Program-made: the position numbers and the translations under genes
Origin: Lineus longissimus
Lineage: Eukaryota; Nemertea; Pilidiophora; Heteronemertea; Lineidae
NCBI RefSeq assembly: GCF_910592395.1
Contig: NC_088309.1
Coordinates: 24,616,599-24,680,598, forward strand
DNA: 64,000 nt
Direction of reading: 5' to 3'
Shown here: one piece after another, positions 50,197 to 60,786 of the stretch
How positions within the stretch are numbered: the first letter of the stretch is position 1
Layout of the letters: each line of letters begins with the position of its first letter
The notes under the pieces: generated by a model
The model's input: only the letters and a program-made list of their open reading frames with translations
What the model was told of the DNA's origin: nothing
Database searches by the model: none

Positions 50197-50358
50197 GATC
50201 ACAAACTCATTGTCACGCCTTCCCTGAAACTCAGTGACCGTCGAGTTACACAGCTGAGACGACTGTCTTAAAATAACCTGAATGACCTGATGTCTTTTCA
50301 AATCATCGACGATAGGCTGCCTTATCAATGATGATTCAAGCCTAGGTATGACTTTTTA

Positions 50359-51557
50359 TCCACTGCGAACAATGGTTAACCTGTTCTATATTACGGGAAA
50401 AAGAGGCCATTGACAACCTATGAGGGTGTTGGTAATCTTCTCTGTCATGATGGGTAGTCAAATCCACTAATCCATTTCGACGGCATTCTGATGTGCACTT
50501 GCTATCCCTACATAACAAAACACTGTACTTTTCTTACTGTACAATGATACAGGCCTACTTCAGACCATTATCGGTACAGATGAAAACCCCTCAATCAAAG
50601 TCATCATATCTCCTGCAAGTGGCACTTAACTGATAAATCTCATTGGCCTTAAACCATTATTTACTTGACCAAGATCAAAATTTGGGTTTAGGATACAAAA
50701 GATCGGACGAGTCCATCGCTACCTGAAATTGATTCCCGCTGACGGTCTTTAGTTTAGCACTAACATGAATGTCCCACTTACGGGCCACAATAGACTCGCC
50801 CGAATCTTTTCTCAAGCGAATCTTAGAAAGGTGTAATGCACTCTTTACACCCCTCAATTTCACCAGTCACAAAAGATCGGGCGGATCTATTGTTAATCAT
50901 GGAGAGTTCCCCTCTCTATCTGCGGCCAATCGGCCAAGGCACTGTCAACTGTTGACTTTGTTTTGTACTGGGGTGTTGTGCTAAGAAGATATCACGATGT
51001 TGCAAGTGCTGCTATCTAGAATATGGCGCTGGAATTCCCATTCCTATATGTAGCTGGTCGGCGACCTCTCATTCGCTGCTCTTGCTCATAGACGGAGACG
51101 GACAAACTGTGCTCTTCATTCCTAACAGGTTACACTGAAAACAATTGGGCAGTCAGGCAGACTGATGGATGGGAAAGTTTATTGAGTCAGAAGAACTGGT
51201 TAAAAACAAACATTTAATATTTCGAAAAGAAGTACACACAAATCGAGTTTATGTTAAATTATCTGAACCTTCCATCATAGTTATGTTATGATCATCCATA
51301 TGACCAATTATGGATTTATACTTGATATGACCCATAATGCGTCTGACGAGCAGAATCTCTGTCTTTTATATCTTCACAGAATTGCAAGAAGGTATAGATC
51401 CATAGGGAAAGGTTCCCAAAACAGCAAGCAGTAGAGCCGCTTTTTCTCCCTCTGCATCATTGGTGTTATCTGTCTTTGAACCTGACGAACCATTATGTCA
51501 TTGGACCTCAACATTATTATATCGATTTGTAAAAAAGTCAACTCCCGTCGTAAAAAT
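50359..51557. other. Gap between the methyltransferase and the MYDGF pair
   Basis: Likely holds the methyltransferase 5' UTR and promoter at its left and the 3' UTR of the second MYDGF-like gene at its right. Two AAAAGATCGG(A/G)CG words at about 50697 and 50872 form a short diverged repeat. A minus-strand AATAAA lies at 51178-51183. Confidence 0.35.
51178..51183 (-). terminator. Poly(A) signal candidate, second MYDGF-like gene
   Basis: AATAAA on the minus strand, about 375 bases after the TAA stop at 51558. It is a canonical AATAAA on this strand downstream of the stop. Confidence 0.4.
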
Positions 51558-53325
51558 TTACAACTCATCATGTTCATATCCCTCATCAGCCTCTGCGGTG
51601 ACAGCAAGATAAGAAAGTCTGCCAAAGAATCCCCTTTTCGTATTCATAACTGTATTAAGTTCCTCGTTAATTGTATACTCCTTGTCTGTGAGTGGTTCGC
51701 CGCTGCGGCCTTGGTTGGAGCGCTGAAGAGAAATTGCTTACATGTTATGGATTTCGGAGGGCACTGCTTACAGAGAGAATTGAGAAAAAATTGGTACTGG
51801 CGCCTTTATAAGGATTTAAGTTCATTACAGTACAACTTAGTACTCCGCACACATGCAATATCGTAGTATGTATTACGTACGAACCAAAATTCGATGTTGG
51901 CTGAACGTTGGCCAAGTCGATAATAGGGAGTTATCGCAAAACCCCCGAAATGTCCACGTGGACGCTTATCGCATTGTTCGACTTCGTTATCAGGAGGTCA
52001 AACAATGAGATAGGCGTTCGCGTTGGCGTTTCAGGGGATTTGCGAAAACTCCCTAAACGAGTTGCGATGGTGTGGATGACCCTCGCAGTCTGGCCAACTT
52101 GATTAAAAGTGATTCACCGCCAACTTACCCTGCCGACCACCTTTTTGATAGCCAATCCGGTAATGTGGAATCTGAAGTAGAATATGGGTATCTTGGATGT
52201 GACTTTATCGCCGAAGGTCTCCACCTCGCAGTGGAGATGTTGAAAGTCGTGTGTATAAGTCATTCGCATGATCCAAGTCTGAAAAGAAAGGGTAGATGGT
52301 AATGTAGCTGACTTTTCTTCTCTATAAATGGCTTCCGCAATGGATTTAGAAGGTCATGTAGTGTTTAAGGTTGTAGCGATGAGTTACTTGACGAACGGAA
52401 AAAATGTCGCTTGATAAGTTCTCCACAACGCTCTTTGGCCATCGATTGCTATCAATATCAGGCTCAAAATCACATCTTCAAACTTGCAGGTTGGTCAGTT
52501 TTTTGTATCAGTTCATGCATTAGATAATTTATATTCAATGTATCCTACATGTAGCTTACCTCGCTCGTGTCAAATTCGTTTTTGTACTGATGATTAGCCA
52601 ACCAAGAGAATGTGCAGTCCAAGTGTTCTATCTGTGAAAAAAAGAATAAATTTTTTTCCTAAATGAACTTATCACGGGATACATAAACACCACCATATTT
52701 ACATTTTGGACACAGACTCGATGTATTATAACGGTCATTGTTTCTTATATTATGGTTCTACGTGGTATGATATACTTATACAGCTACATGTAGTTCAACG
52801 CAGAAGGTGCTATTTTGTTAACGAGCGTAAATATAAACAAACAATCAGTAGAAAAAGATCAGAAACGCCATTACAAACACCAGAAAACAGTCAACTGGAG
52901 AACTTTCAAGTGGTAATTCAATGGAACGAGGCCAATGTTGAAAAAGGGTATTTTCTCTTTTGATCGCCATTTGCCACTTTATGATAAGTTGGGACTTCGG
53001 TATTTGCCAATCAGAATACTTGTACTATTCGCGTTCGGCGCAGAAGGCATTGCCATAACTGAGTACCGGGGTTCAGATTGGCTATGACAGACACCTGACT
53101 GAAAGTCTAAGATTCCTCCATAATGAAAATTGCGAATGTGAAATGAATTAACACAATATTTTCACTTACCCCTTCTACCTGTTTTGTAACCTTTCCAAAC
53201 CTTCCATTATCGCTGATGTAAAACACTTCCGATCGGTTGCTGTGTGGCTCGTCATCAAAGATTGCGTCAATGTTGGTGATGAAGCAGAGAAAAATCGGAA
53301 CCAACAGACACCATAAAACGGCCAT
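51558..53325 (-). CDS. MYDGF-family protein, four exons, C-terminal HDEL
   Basis: Spliced minus-strand gene: exons 53325-53170, 52631-52560, 52278-52129 and 51722-51558 (TAA). All three introns are phase 0 with GTAAGT/GTAAGC donors and pyrimidine-rich acceptors. It encodes 180 residues. A signal peptide (about 1-21) starts at ATG 53325 (A at -3). A paired-cysteine core follows, C58 and C93 with 34 residues between, W78, and a terminal exon with PLTDKEY and GFFGRLSYLAV. It ends HDEL, an ER-retrieval signal. The layout fits myeloid-derived growth factor (UPF0556/C19orf10), a small ER/Golgi and secreted protein that ends RTEL in vertebrates: FTY/FSW after the first Cys, W-x-M before the second, FR...G-x-x-I, PL..E(F/Y), G-x-F-x-x-x-LS-x-L, C-terminal xxEL. 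One sequon is at N30. Exon-by-exon similarity to the gene at 54297-56390 confirms the model. Exact human identity is from memory. Confidence 0.85.
51926..52053. mobile_element. Fold-back MITE, 128 bp, in a MYDGF-like intron
   Basis: Imperfect inverted-repeat arms of nearly 60 bp each, with ends GGGAGTTATCGCAAAAC and (inverse) GGGAGTTTTCGCAAATC, surround a short spacer. TA flanks both sides (51924-51925, 52054-52055). Ends match GGGAG(G/T)TTTCGCAA of the 33093-33210 element, so the two are one family or close relatives. It lies in intron 3 of the MYDGF-like gene. Confidence 0.75.
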
Positions 53326-54296
53326 ATTGTACAGTTCTCTGAAGCACCTAGGAATGAGTGTAAATGCTCAAGAAGGGCCTAGCACTCGCTAAATAATGAC
53401 GTGGCCCTAAATGTTTTATTTTGAAAGGGGATAAGAGGGTCTACAACGCAGCAAGGGTTTTCCTAATCCCCAGTACTGTACGTGGTCAGATGGTTTTGTT
53501 GACTTTTTGAAATTTGGTTGAGGGTTTCGAAAATACATGCCTGTGAGCTAATGAGCTTACTGGATATAGGGCCACGGATTTTGATTATGGCTTAAGGGCC
53601 TAGTTATAATTCCGCGGGTATAATTCTCATCAAACGTTGGGACGTGTGAAATTATAACAGCATGATATGACCTGAAAACTTGAACGTTTACTATTCCGCG
53701 ACTCGCGCGGTATTAAATCGTTTATTCAATTTTCAAGACGTGATAACTCCGGTCTCCTATGTCGGACATTTATTTCAAGCTGGCGTCTTTTAGACATTTG
53801 TACGAACAAAGTTCATATTGTGCCACGGGGATGAATTACTTAATATTCATTTTTGTGAATGGTAGGTGCTCACATCGATTACCATAGCACAATCTTTACA
53901 GTAAATGAAATGAAAAATAACCACAAATCCAGCGTCTGATGCACACATGCATAACTGTTCTAGGAACACACTGAATAAAACACTAGAACTAGTATTTCAC
54001 TAACGTTGGTATTTAATACTGCAATGCATATACATTCATGAAATAAGATTATGCTTCATTAAACTGGTTAACAACAATATTTGCAAAAAAGATTATTTAA
54101 ACAAAGGGAAAATTCTATCGATGCAAAGTTCTCCAAGAAGAAATAGATGCTCCTCTGCGTATTGCGAATATTCTGATCAATATTTTTTAGAATATTTATA
54201 GTCTTTATAATATTCGATGGTTGTTCGCTGCTTCTGCAGGTTGACGAAGTTTCAGTTGTCATCCGACTGAACTCCCGTTAATTGTGACTAACAAAA
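53326..54296. other. Spacer between the two MYDGF-like genes
   Basis: About 970 bases hold the 3' flank of the upstream paralogue (ATTAAA on the minus strand at 54012-54017) and the promoter and any 5' UTR of the downstream one. No TATA box is obvious and no coding exon is seen. Confidence 0.45.
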
Positions 54297-56390
54297 CTAA
54301 AGTTCTGTCCTCGGCACGAAGGTTCGTCCTTCTCCGCACTCTACACTGAGGAAAGATAATTGTCCATGGAAACGGCTGGTGTCACTCAATACTGAAAGGG
54401 AAGGGGTTACTGTTAGTCAATTATGGTGTTACATACTTTTGTAACTGCTATTGTGAAAAAGCTTTGTGAATAGATAGTGCAAACAACGGTATTTGCCAAC
54501 TACAAAATGAATTCACAATCTAAGGCGAAGCCTGATTCGATATGCACTTTTTTCACCAGATGTACACGTGCAGGCAAATGTCAAGAATCCTCGATATGTA
54601 CTGTTGCGTCACAGCGAGTAATGTACATGGAAAAAGTTTTCCAGGTTTCAAAGCTTGTTCAGGCACTCTTTCGAAATCTCTGCAAAAGCTCCCCTTAATG
54701 TCACTAAGCGATTCACGCCAATGCAATGCGCATGCGCTATTTCTCTAATGCCAACGTCCTACCTACCAAAGCTCCGTTTGTGGTATTCTCGATACTGGTG
54801 TGGTGCAAGAGGTTCTTCGTTGGTCCTCTAAGTTAAAAATGAAGCATATTTGAAAGTCATTTGTATGTGGAGTTATTTTAATCCGGGTGATTTATTTGTT
54901 TGGATGAATATCTTTTTTTCAAAGCCAAAATGCTAAGGCAACAGCAGCTATGGCTCGAGTGCATGTATATGCTCGCATTCTCCATCTACTTACACTTGTA
55001 AGAGCGACAAGTTGGTATTTTACACATCATGAACCGACAAAAAGCCGGGGACTAACCATTAGGTGTTGGATCAAGTATTTTTGCAAATTCCAACCGGCAG
55101 ACATACATGTACAAAACATTGCTTTGATAATACGGATACAAAAACAAAATAGAGCTTACTCACCAAAGCAGTAGTCTTTGAGATTTTCTTCCCTCTAACG
55201 AATATCCGGAAGAAGTCGAGTTTCACTTTTGATGTCTGACCGTCTTCGACCTGGACTGTGCATTCAAAATAGCCAGAATCTGCTGCGTGTACCAGCGTCA
55301 TGCTCCAAGACTATAAAGAAGAGTAAAACCGAGGTATAGCAATGAACTATACTGCTCCGCTGATGAATCCTAGGCATTTTCATGGGATGAGATCGGGCCG
55401 GGCAGTTCATGGAGCTCTCTCAGGTTTTTAGAGTTGAGAAAAACAGTCGAACTCTTGATCGATAACATGAATACCTTTTAAGTTTTGTACAGAAAGGCCA
55501 AATGTAAATATACACATGAAGTTAATAATAAAAGCATTGACTACTCTCTATTTACCACTGCAAAGCCTGATTTTTCACCACTTTAGAAGCCAATACAGAA
55601 TAAATTCAAATTTAAATTGAATTGTAGTGAAATTCTGAGATGATGAATGTAAATCATCATCAATAACCATTCACTAACAAAACCAGTGTGCTTATTAGGT
55701 ATAAACGAATAAACATTCATTTCGCCTAACCTCTTTTGTGTCAGCTCCTGTGTCGTTGACCTGGACAGGTCGATAAGTGAAGGAACACTCCAACTCTCCC
55801 TGCAAAAAGACGAGACAAACTCAGATCCAGCATTCGCCATATATGTCTTACAACTTCCTGCACCAGCCATCATTTTCAATTCAATACGTACTCCAATCTC
55901 TTCAGTTCGCAGACAAGAAAGCTATCTTAATGAAGGCATTTTTCCTTTAATCCTTTGTCCCACGTATACTCCAACCAGTACACAATATCTTCACTACGGC
56001 ATGTACAAATGTACCCTGATAACAGAGAGGTCCAAGAGGTCCAAGAGGTCACACCGGCTTCCGGCTCTTCACGACAGACCGAATGTGCGTTCAGCCATAA
56101 AAAAGTGCGCACTTCATCTATTGGCATATGAGTGGCGACGTAAATAGTCCCGCCATCAATAACCAGAGAAAATAACAGGATATGTATGGAGAACATTGTA
56201 TACTTACATCTTCGCCAGGTTGCACGACTTCTGGTAAAATTCCTTTTGAAAATGTCCGATACTCGCCATTTGGTACCAAATCGAACGTGTGCGTTTCTAT
56301 CACCTCTTTGTTTAAGTTGCTCTCAGCAAGGGGTAAAAGCAACAACACAGATGTCACCATCAAGTAGGTCAAATGTCCGGATATCAACAT
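54297..56390 (-). CDS. MYDGF-family protein, five exons, C-terminal RTEL
   Basis: Minus-strand gene with exons 56390-56208, 55799-55731, 55310-55164, 55051-54994 and 54391-54297 (TAG), about 183 residues. Signal peptide about 1-24, then FDLVPNGEYRTF, an ECSFTY segment with C66, W86 in SWSMTL, the second cysteine C101 in DSGYFEC, FFRIFVRGKKI, and a last exon with RFHGQLSFLSV ending RTEL, the same retrieval tetrapeptide as I recall for vertebrate MYDGF. Intron phases are 0, 0, 0 and 1. Exons 1, 2, 3 and 5 are well supported: donors GTAAGT, GTTAGG and GTGAGT, and alignment to the neighbouring paralogue with the same 34-residue cysteine spacing. Exon 4 is the weak link. It is placed because its phases fit (0 in, 1 out) and its donor is GTAAGT, but its acceptor is poor and its sequence aligns only loosely. 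The paralogue has the last two exons fused. A sequon lies at N76. Confidence 0.82.
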
Positions 56391-57052
56391 TTTGAGAACA
56401 ATTGTAAAGAGGTGTGACAACTTTTCCCCCCTCTGCATTCAGCTCTACAAGTATACGTTGGCGAATATTTACATTTTCAGAGCCCCTTTCACGTTCCGAC
56501 ACGTAGGCCTTAATAACGGGAAAAAGCCTGACTGTAGGCAAATTAATACAAAGTAGGATTAGCTAGCTGAGGGCTAAACTGACAGGCGCAGTGTACTGTT
56601 GTATAGTTGAATTAATTGCAGATAAGTCAATACACAGTTTTAGCGGCGACATGTTGAAATTTGTTTTTTTTAAATCCGAGATAGTATTTTATCAGACTGA
56701 AATTGGTGTACGCTCCTCAACAAATACTTCATACTTAATGAGATCACACAAACTTGAAAAAAAGTTAATCTCAGCTTCATGTACCTGTGGCCGAAGATTG
56801 GAAAGTCATTGATTGATATAATTGCCTCTTTCCAAAACCATTTTTTTGTGTTACCTCTTAGGAGATCAGGATGATTACAACTGTCGGCAACATTCAACAA
56901 ACACTAACTAACACGTGGTGCTTATTAATCATGTTCAATGGCCTTATTATTCATCTACATGTAGATTGGAAAGAGTTCTTCGTTGTCGTCTTCATCGGTG
57001 TTATACTGTAGTTTCGTGCCGTGTCTAAGTCATCCAAAGTCGTTTAGCCGTG
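56391..57052. other. Spacer between MYDGF-like and cysteine-rich peptide genes
   Basis: Probably contains the promoter of the MYDGF-like gene and the 3' UTR of the cysteine-rich peptide gene. No canonical AATAAA follows the latter closely; AATAAG/AATAAT variants lie near 56925-56955. No coding exon is seen. Confidence 0.4.
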
Positions 57053-58571
57053 CTAGAAAGGCCAAAGCCCACTATTTCTGGCCTCCTGAACTGCAAACAG
57101 TTAAAAGTTAGACATTTAGACACTCGGGCATAAAAACGTAACATAATTGGCATGATCATATAGCTTGATAAGCAACGCTTTGTTGGATTGAGCTTTATTT
57201 GCGAATAATTACCCCAAAAATGAGTGTGGGAGGCACTAATGCAAGCCAAAGCCTTTGCCCGATGTTCCTGTGATATTCTGTTCGGTCCAGGCTGTTTGGC
57301 TTCATTCCGAGACCTTGTCTCATTCCTCTTGCTTTTTAAGACAATAAAACTGAACCTTTATTTCTTCCATTTTCGGGAGCCGACGACAGACATGACAGAT
57401 CTCCGGCTGAAATTGGCTCCCTCTCGCAGGATGTATGGTACCATATACCACAACCCCGATTTACAGACTGATCGACCAAGGTCGAAACTGTTTGGATCGA
57501 AACCAACAAGCAAGTAAAATGTGTGAATTAAAAGAATAAAAAATGGTTCATAATACGCATGTTAGCTTACCTTGCTCTTCGCAGTTCCTCTCGCAATATC
57601 TTTTGCAGTTACGCGGCGCTTTTTCCTTACATATATCACACTCACACTGCTCTGTAATTGCAATGCATATGCTTTTTTAATAGGTTTGAAAGTCGGCCAC
57701 AATCGGCATGAAAAACATGTTTGAGGAGCATTCGCTTCCTTTACCCCTTCTATCTACGACCCTAATCTCCACACTAAACGTGCAAAGCAAAGCAACGCGG
57801 CGGAAAATTAACCAAAATGTCAAAACAAGCTCTTCGATGTGTAAAGAAAGGATATTCAGCAATTTCTCCCAAAAAGTTATATTCGCCGCCAATGACTCGA
57901 TTTCCTCTTATGCACAGGTTTGATTTATAATTTCAAAGTCCTATTGTACATTATAACAGTAGTTATCAATATGGAAATGTTCTTCCCTTCATCGAAATCG
58001 ATTTATTGTGATTCACGCTCAAAGTTGAAGTCAAAGTGGGAGCCGTACCATGTAACGCGCAACCTCCCCACAATCTGCTCACTTACTTTTAGCCTCAACC
58101 ATGTCTATGACCATCGCGGACACCAATGCCCCGATCAAGAGGATTGCCAACATGTAACGAGGCATCTGCAAAGAGATGAAATAAAAACCCACCAGTCTAA
58201 ATGCCTTTGTCGTCCTTGTGTAGCTGGTTGTAACGTGTACGACAAATGCATTACCCCTCGTTTTGGTCGCAGCTTTTGGTTTTGTGCTGTCGCAACGATA
58301 AGCGCCTGGCTGAGTGTAAAATTCAAAACCAGTGCGCGATGAACAATAACTCATCCGATTGCCGATTGAAGGAAATAAAGTGTTTGGCTCACAGCCAAAC
58401 GTCAAGTTTGAAGCATTTTAGACTCTATGTCGGTAACGGTCCCTCACCTGTATCGCTGAGTAGCGGTCACTGCGTTTCGGCCAAACCCTCGTGAAGTTTC
58501 GTGAGATAACCAATATCTCCATTTCGGTATCAATCCCCAAAGCAAATTACAAATTTGATTTTACTTACCAT
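57053..58571 (-). CDS. Small secreted six-cysteine peptide, four exons
   Basis: Minus-strand gene with coding exons 58571-58569 (only the ATG, last three bases of exon 1), 58165-58087, 57651-57571 and 57090-57053 (TAG). It encodes 66 residues. Donors are GTAAGT, GTAAGT and GTAAGC; acceptors are CTCTTTGCAG, CAATTACAG and CTGTTTGCAG; the three introns are phase 0, 1 and 1. Residues 1-26 form a hydrophobic signal peptide. After a KK pair (27-28) come six cysteines at 30, 32, 35, 43, 47 and 51: C-x-C-x2-C-x7-C-x3-C-x3-C. The tail is short and ends LWPF. The mature peptide would be about 38-40 residues, basic in the middle and acidic near the end, with three likely disulphides. I recognise no family. 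It could be a peptide hormone, an antimicrobial or another extracellular peptide; the sequence does not show which. The TATA box and four matched splice pairs make the model strong although no exon exceeds 81 coding bases. Confidence 0.82.
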
Positions 58572-58668
58572 CACTAGAGTTGCAGGCGAATGCGGCGTTG
58601 AATACGGAAATTGCTCGTTAAACAACAGAGAGTCTGGAAGACTGCAACTTTGGACCAAATCCGCTATT

Positions 58669-58676
58669 GTTTTATA
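58669..58676 (-). promoter_or_regulatory. TATA box of the cysteine-rich peptide gene
   Basis: TATAAAAC on the minus strand lies about 98 bases upstream of the start codon. Transcription would begin near 58645, giving a first exon of about 75 bases with no earlier ATG, ending exactly with the start codon before the GTAAGT at 58563-58568. A TATA box fits an inducible or tissue-specific secreted-peptide gene. Confidence 0.65.
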
Positions 58677-58684
58677 CTCATCGC

Positions 58685-59412
58685 TGACTGATTGTCAACT
58701 GTAATTATTCCAAGCTGTCGCGCGCTCAGTCCCCTATCATCCATGTCCGCGAAAAATTCGTGAATGATTTCTGACAGCTAGAAAGCGATATTAAACTAAC
58801 TCGACCATTCTGCCTTTTCAAATCTGCAGCAAGTTGGTATTTGTTCCAAACTCCTGTGATAGATACGGGGTTGAATCAATTTCGTTTTCGTTATCACGCT
58901 AGACATGTCGCCGATCCAACACCTTAAATCAAATTTCAAAGCAAAGGGAAGGTTCCATGTTGATTGCATACAGCACACTTCTATTAAAACCTCGTCGGTT
59001 ACACATAGCCACAAGAAAATAATCTTTCTAAAAAACAAGATACAACAAAACATGATATCAGTTCTTATCATTCTCAACTTCGCTTAGATATAAAACGTTT
59101 GACATGCAACCATCATTAGTTGGCCTCAACTTTCTTAAGATTCATTCCATCATGAAAGAATAGATAGACAATTTGTCAAAGTTATCGCCAATGATATTCG
59201 CAATTTCTGGTTTCAAGAGAAATGTATCGATTTTTCTTTATCGATGTTTGTTTCGTTCAAATCTTTCAGCTATAGTTCGTGAGCAATCTTTCCTAACCAT
59301 CCTGCTGCAGTCATCGTAAGCTAGGGTTTTATGATATGGCTTGAATATATTTTGTCCTCGTTAGCCTTAATTGCCAAGTGTGCTTTATCGAAATGTTCAT
59401 TTATAGTGAAGT
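58685..59412. other. Non-coding stretch upstream of the peptide gene
   Basis: No gene seen. Further regulatory sequence of the TATA promoter may lie in the first few hundred bases. Confidence 0.4.
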
Positions 59413-59535
59413 TCAGCCAAATGGGAAACAAGATGGCCGAAACCAAGCAATCTGGAACTTCAAAAAAGAAGCGACGGGGCGAGGGAAGCTATGGTTGGAA
59501 AATGCGGAAGTTGTTTATCCATCTATGCATCACAA
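59413..59535 (+). pseudogene. Decayed copy of the GKAP1-like first exon
   Basis: This segment aligns, at roughly 80% by eye, with about 120 bases at 63459-63580, the second half of the GKAP1-like first coding exon plus the bases after its proposed donor. It keeps the ACTTCAAAAAAGAAG and GGCGAGGGAAGC words. The reading frame is shifted relative to the intact copy, and the start-codon half is missing. Homology continues past the donor, so it is a genomic duplication and not a retrocopy. Confidence 0.6.
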
Positions 59536-60650
59536 ATTCACAAATGCACAAACCTAAAAAAATTAATTCGGATGATAGTCTGCTGATGATCACAAACTAG
59601 CAAACGAAACCTTATTTTGGCTCGGAAATATTAATCAGTGTAGGCTATATTAAGAAACAGCAGCATCCGTAGATTGTCAGTACGGAGCAGGTAAAAGATA
59701 TTCCGTATTTTTTTGTGCATAGACCTAATCCGTGGGCACGGTAACATTAAGTATCACAGAAGTATTGTGATGGACATATAATTTTTGTTTTCTATTTCTC
59801 AGGGATCTATCGTTTTATGAGGAGGCGATCCCCACTGGCTTTCAGATGGCTCTTGAGACCATCCATCCATTTCTCACCATCTTCGCTTGCAACGTTCTCA
59901 CCATCATCACTCTAAGACAGTAACAGTACGGAGGCGCATTGGAGACTACGTTTCATGGATTTAGGCTATCATTTTTCGTTTCAGAGTAGGCCCTAGACTG
60001 TCTAATCCATGCTCCAAACTAGGCCTGAGGCCTAACTAGTTGAAACTGCGACCTTCTTCTTCTTCTTCTTCTTCTTCAGCGTTCGCTCTGCACTTGGAGG
60101 GGTCATTCTCCTAGGAGTAATCCTCCTCCAAGGCGGGATGAGTGTATCCTGCGTGCCACTACGGTTAGGCGCCAATTGGGTTTATTGGCCCTAGTGGTCC
60201 GAGTTTGGCGAGAGAGATAGAGTCCACGCAAGCTACTCATGTTTCTCACTTGACGCAAGGGCCCAACGCGCCGCGTAGCGGCAAAAAAGCGAAGCTGGCG
60301 AAACATTTATAACGGGTCACCGTCACTTATTATTGGACTTATAGCGCATTTACGGGGTTGCAACTATTTTGCTTTATAGTGTCACCAGGAAAGAAAAGCA
60401 TGCGACCTAACGCCGATCTATTTGTATAAAGTGATAATTGGAAGGTATATAGTAGGAAATATCAATAAAATAATCATTCCATGTCGTCTTTTGAGGGCAT
60501 TTTTGATTGTAAAAAATATATGTGTACGTCACCGTAGTCTCTGCAATGATAATTTTATCAGAGCAGTCTCGCGCAAGTAGAAGTTCTTTACCTACTAGTT
60601 CTTCACTTATTAGTCTCAACGTCTGGCGCAAAGCCAGACGTTTTCCATTA
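59536..60650. other. Non-coding stretch with simple repeat
   Basis: No gene seen. Holds a (CTT)n tract at about 60053-60077, followed by a GC-richer block to about 60310 that may be a repeat fragment, and a perfect 9-bp hairpin ACGTCTGGC/GCCAGACGT at 60621-60643. Confidence 0.4.
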
Positions 60651-60651
60651 C

Positions 60652-60786
60652 GATTTCACTACGATGTTTGACAATAAGGAGCAGTGCGCGAGATATGCTA
60701 ATGAGCAGACTTCCCTCGCTTGAGTTTCTGAAGAATGTTCCATATCGCGCTAAGCTCATCACTGCTGATTATGACAGGCGTGCAGC
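60652..60786. repeat. Direct repeat, 135 bp, copy 1
   Basis: Aligned without gaps to 62208-62342 with about seven mismatches by eye (about 95% identity). Starts ACGATTTCACTACGATGTTT and ends GACAGGCGTGCA. Neither copy has a supported reading frame. Confidence 0.88.

Noticed and set aside
54300-54345. Acceptor CTTTCCTCAG for the last MYDGF-like exon
   Set aside because: It gives either an unrelated basic frame or loses the conserved GQLSFL segment. The upstream CCCTTTCAG keeps alignment with the paralogue.
56118-56207. Read-through of exon 1 into the frame starting VSIQC
   Set aside because: A consensus GTAAGT ends exon 1 here, the paralogue ends its exon 1 at the equivalent place, and the read-through reaches a stop within 30 codons.
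54297-56390. Immunoglobulin-domain receptor
   Set aside because: The DSGYFEC motif first suggested Ig, but the cysteine spacing (34), the absence of a membrane segment, the paralogue next door and the RTEL/HDEL ends fit MYDGF instead.
57224-57517. 97-codon plus-strand frame inside the peptide gene's last intron
   Set aside because: TTG start; the only good part is a 41-codon ATG frame with no family and no splice support.
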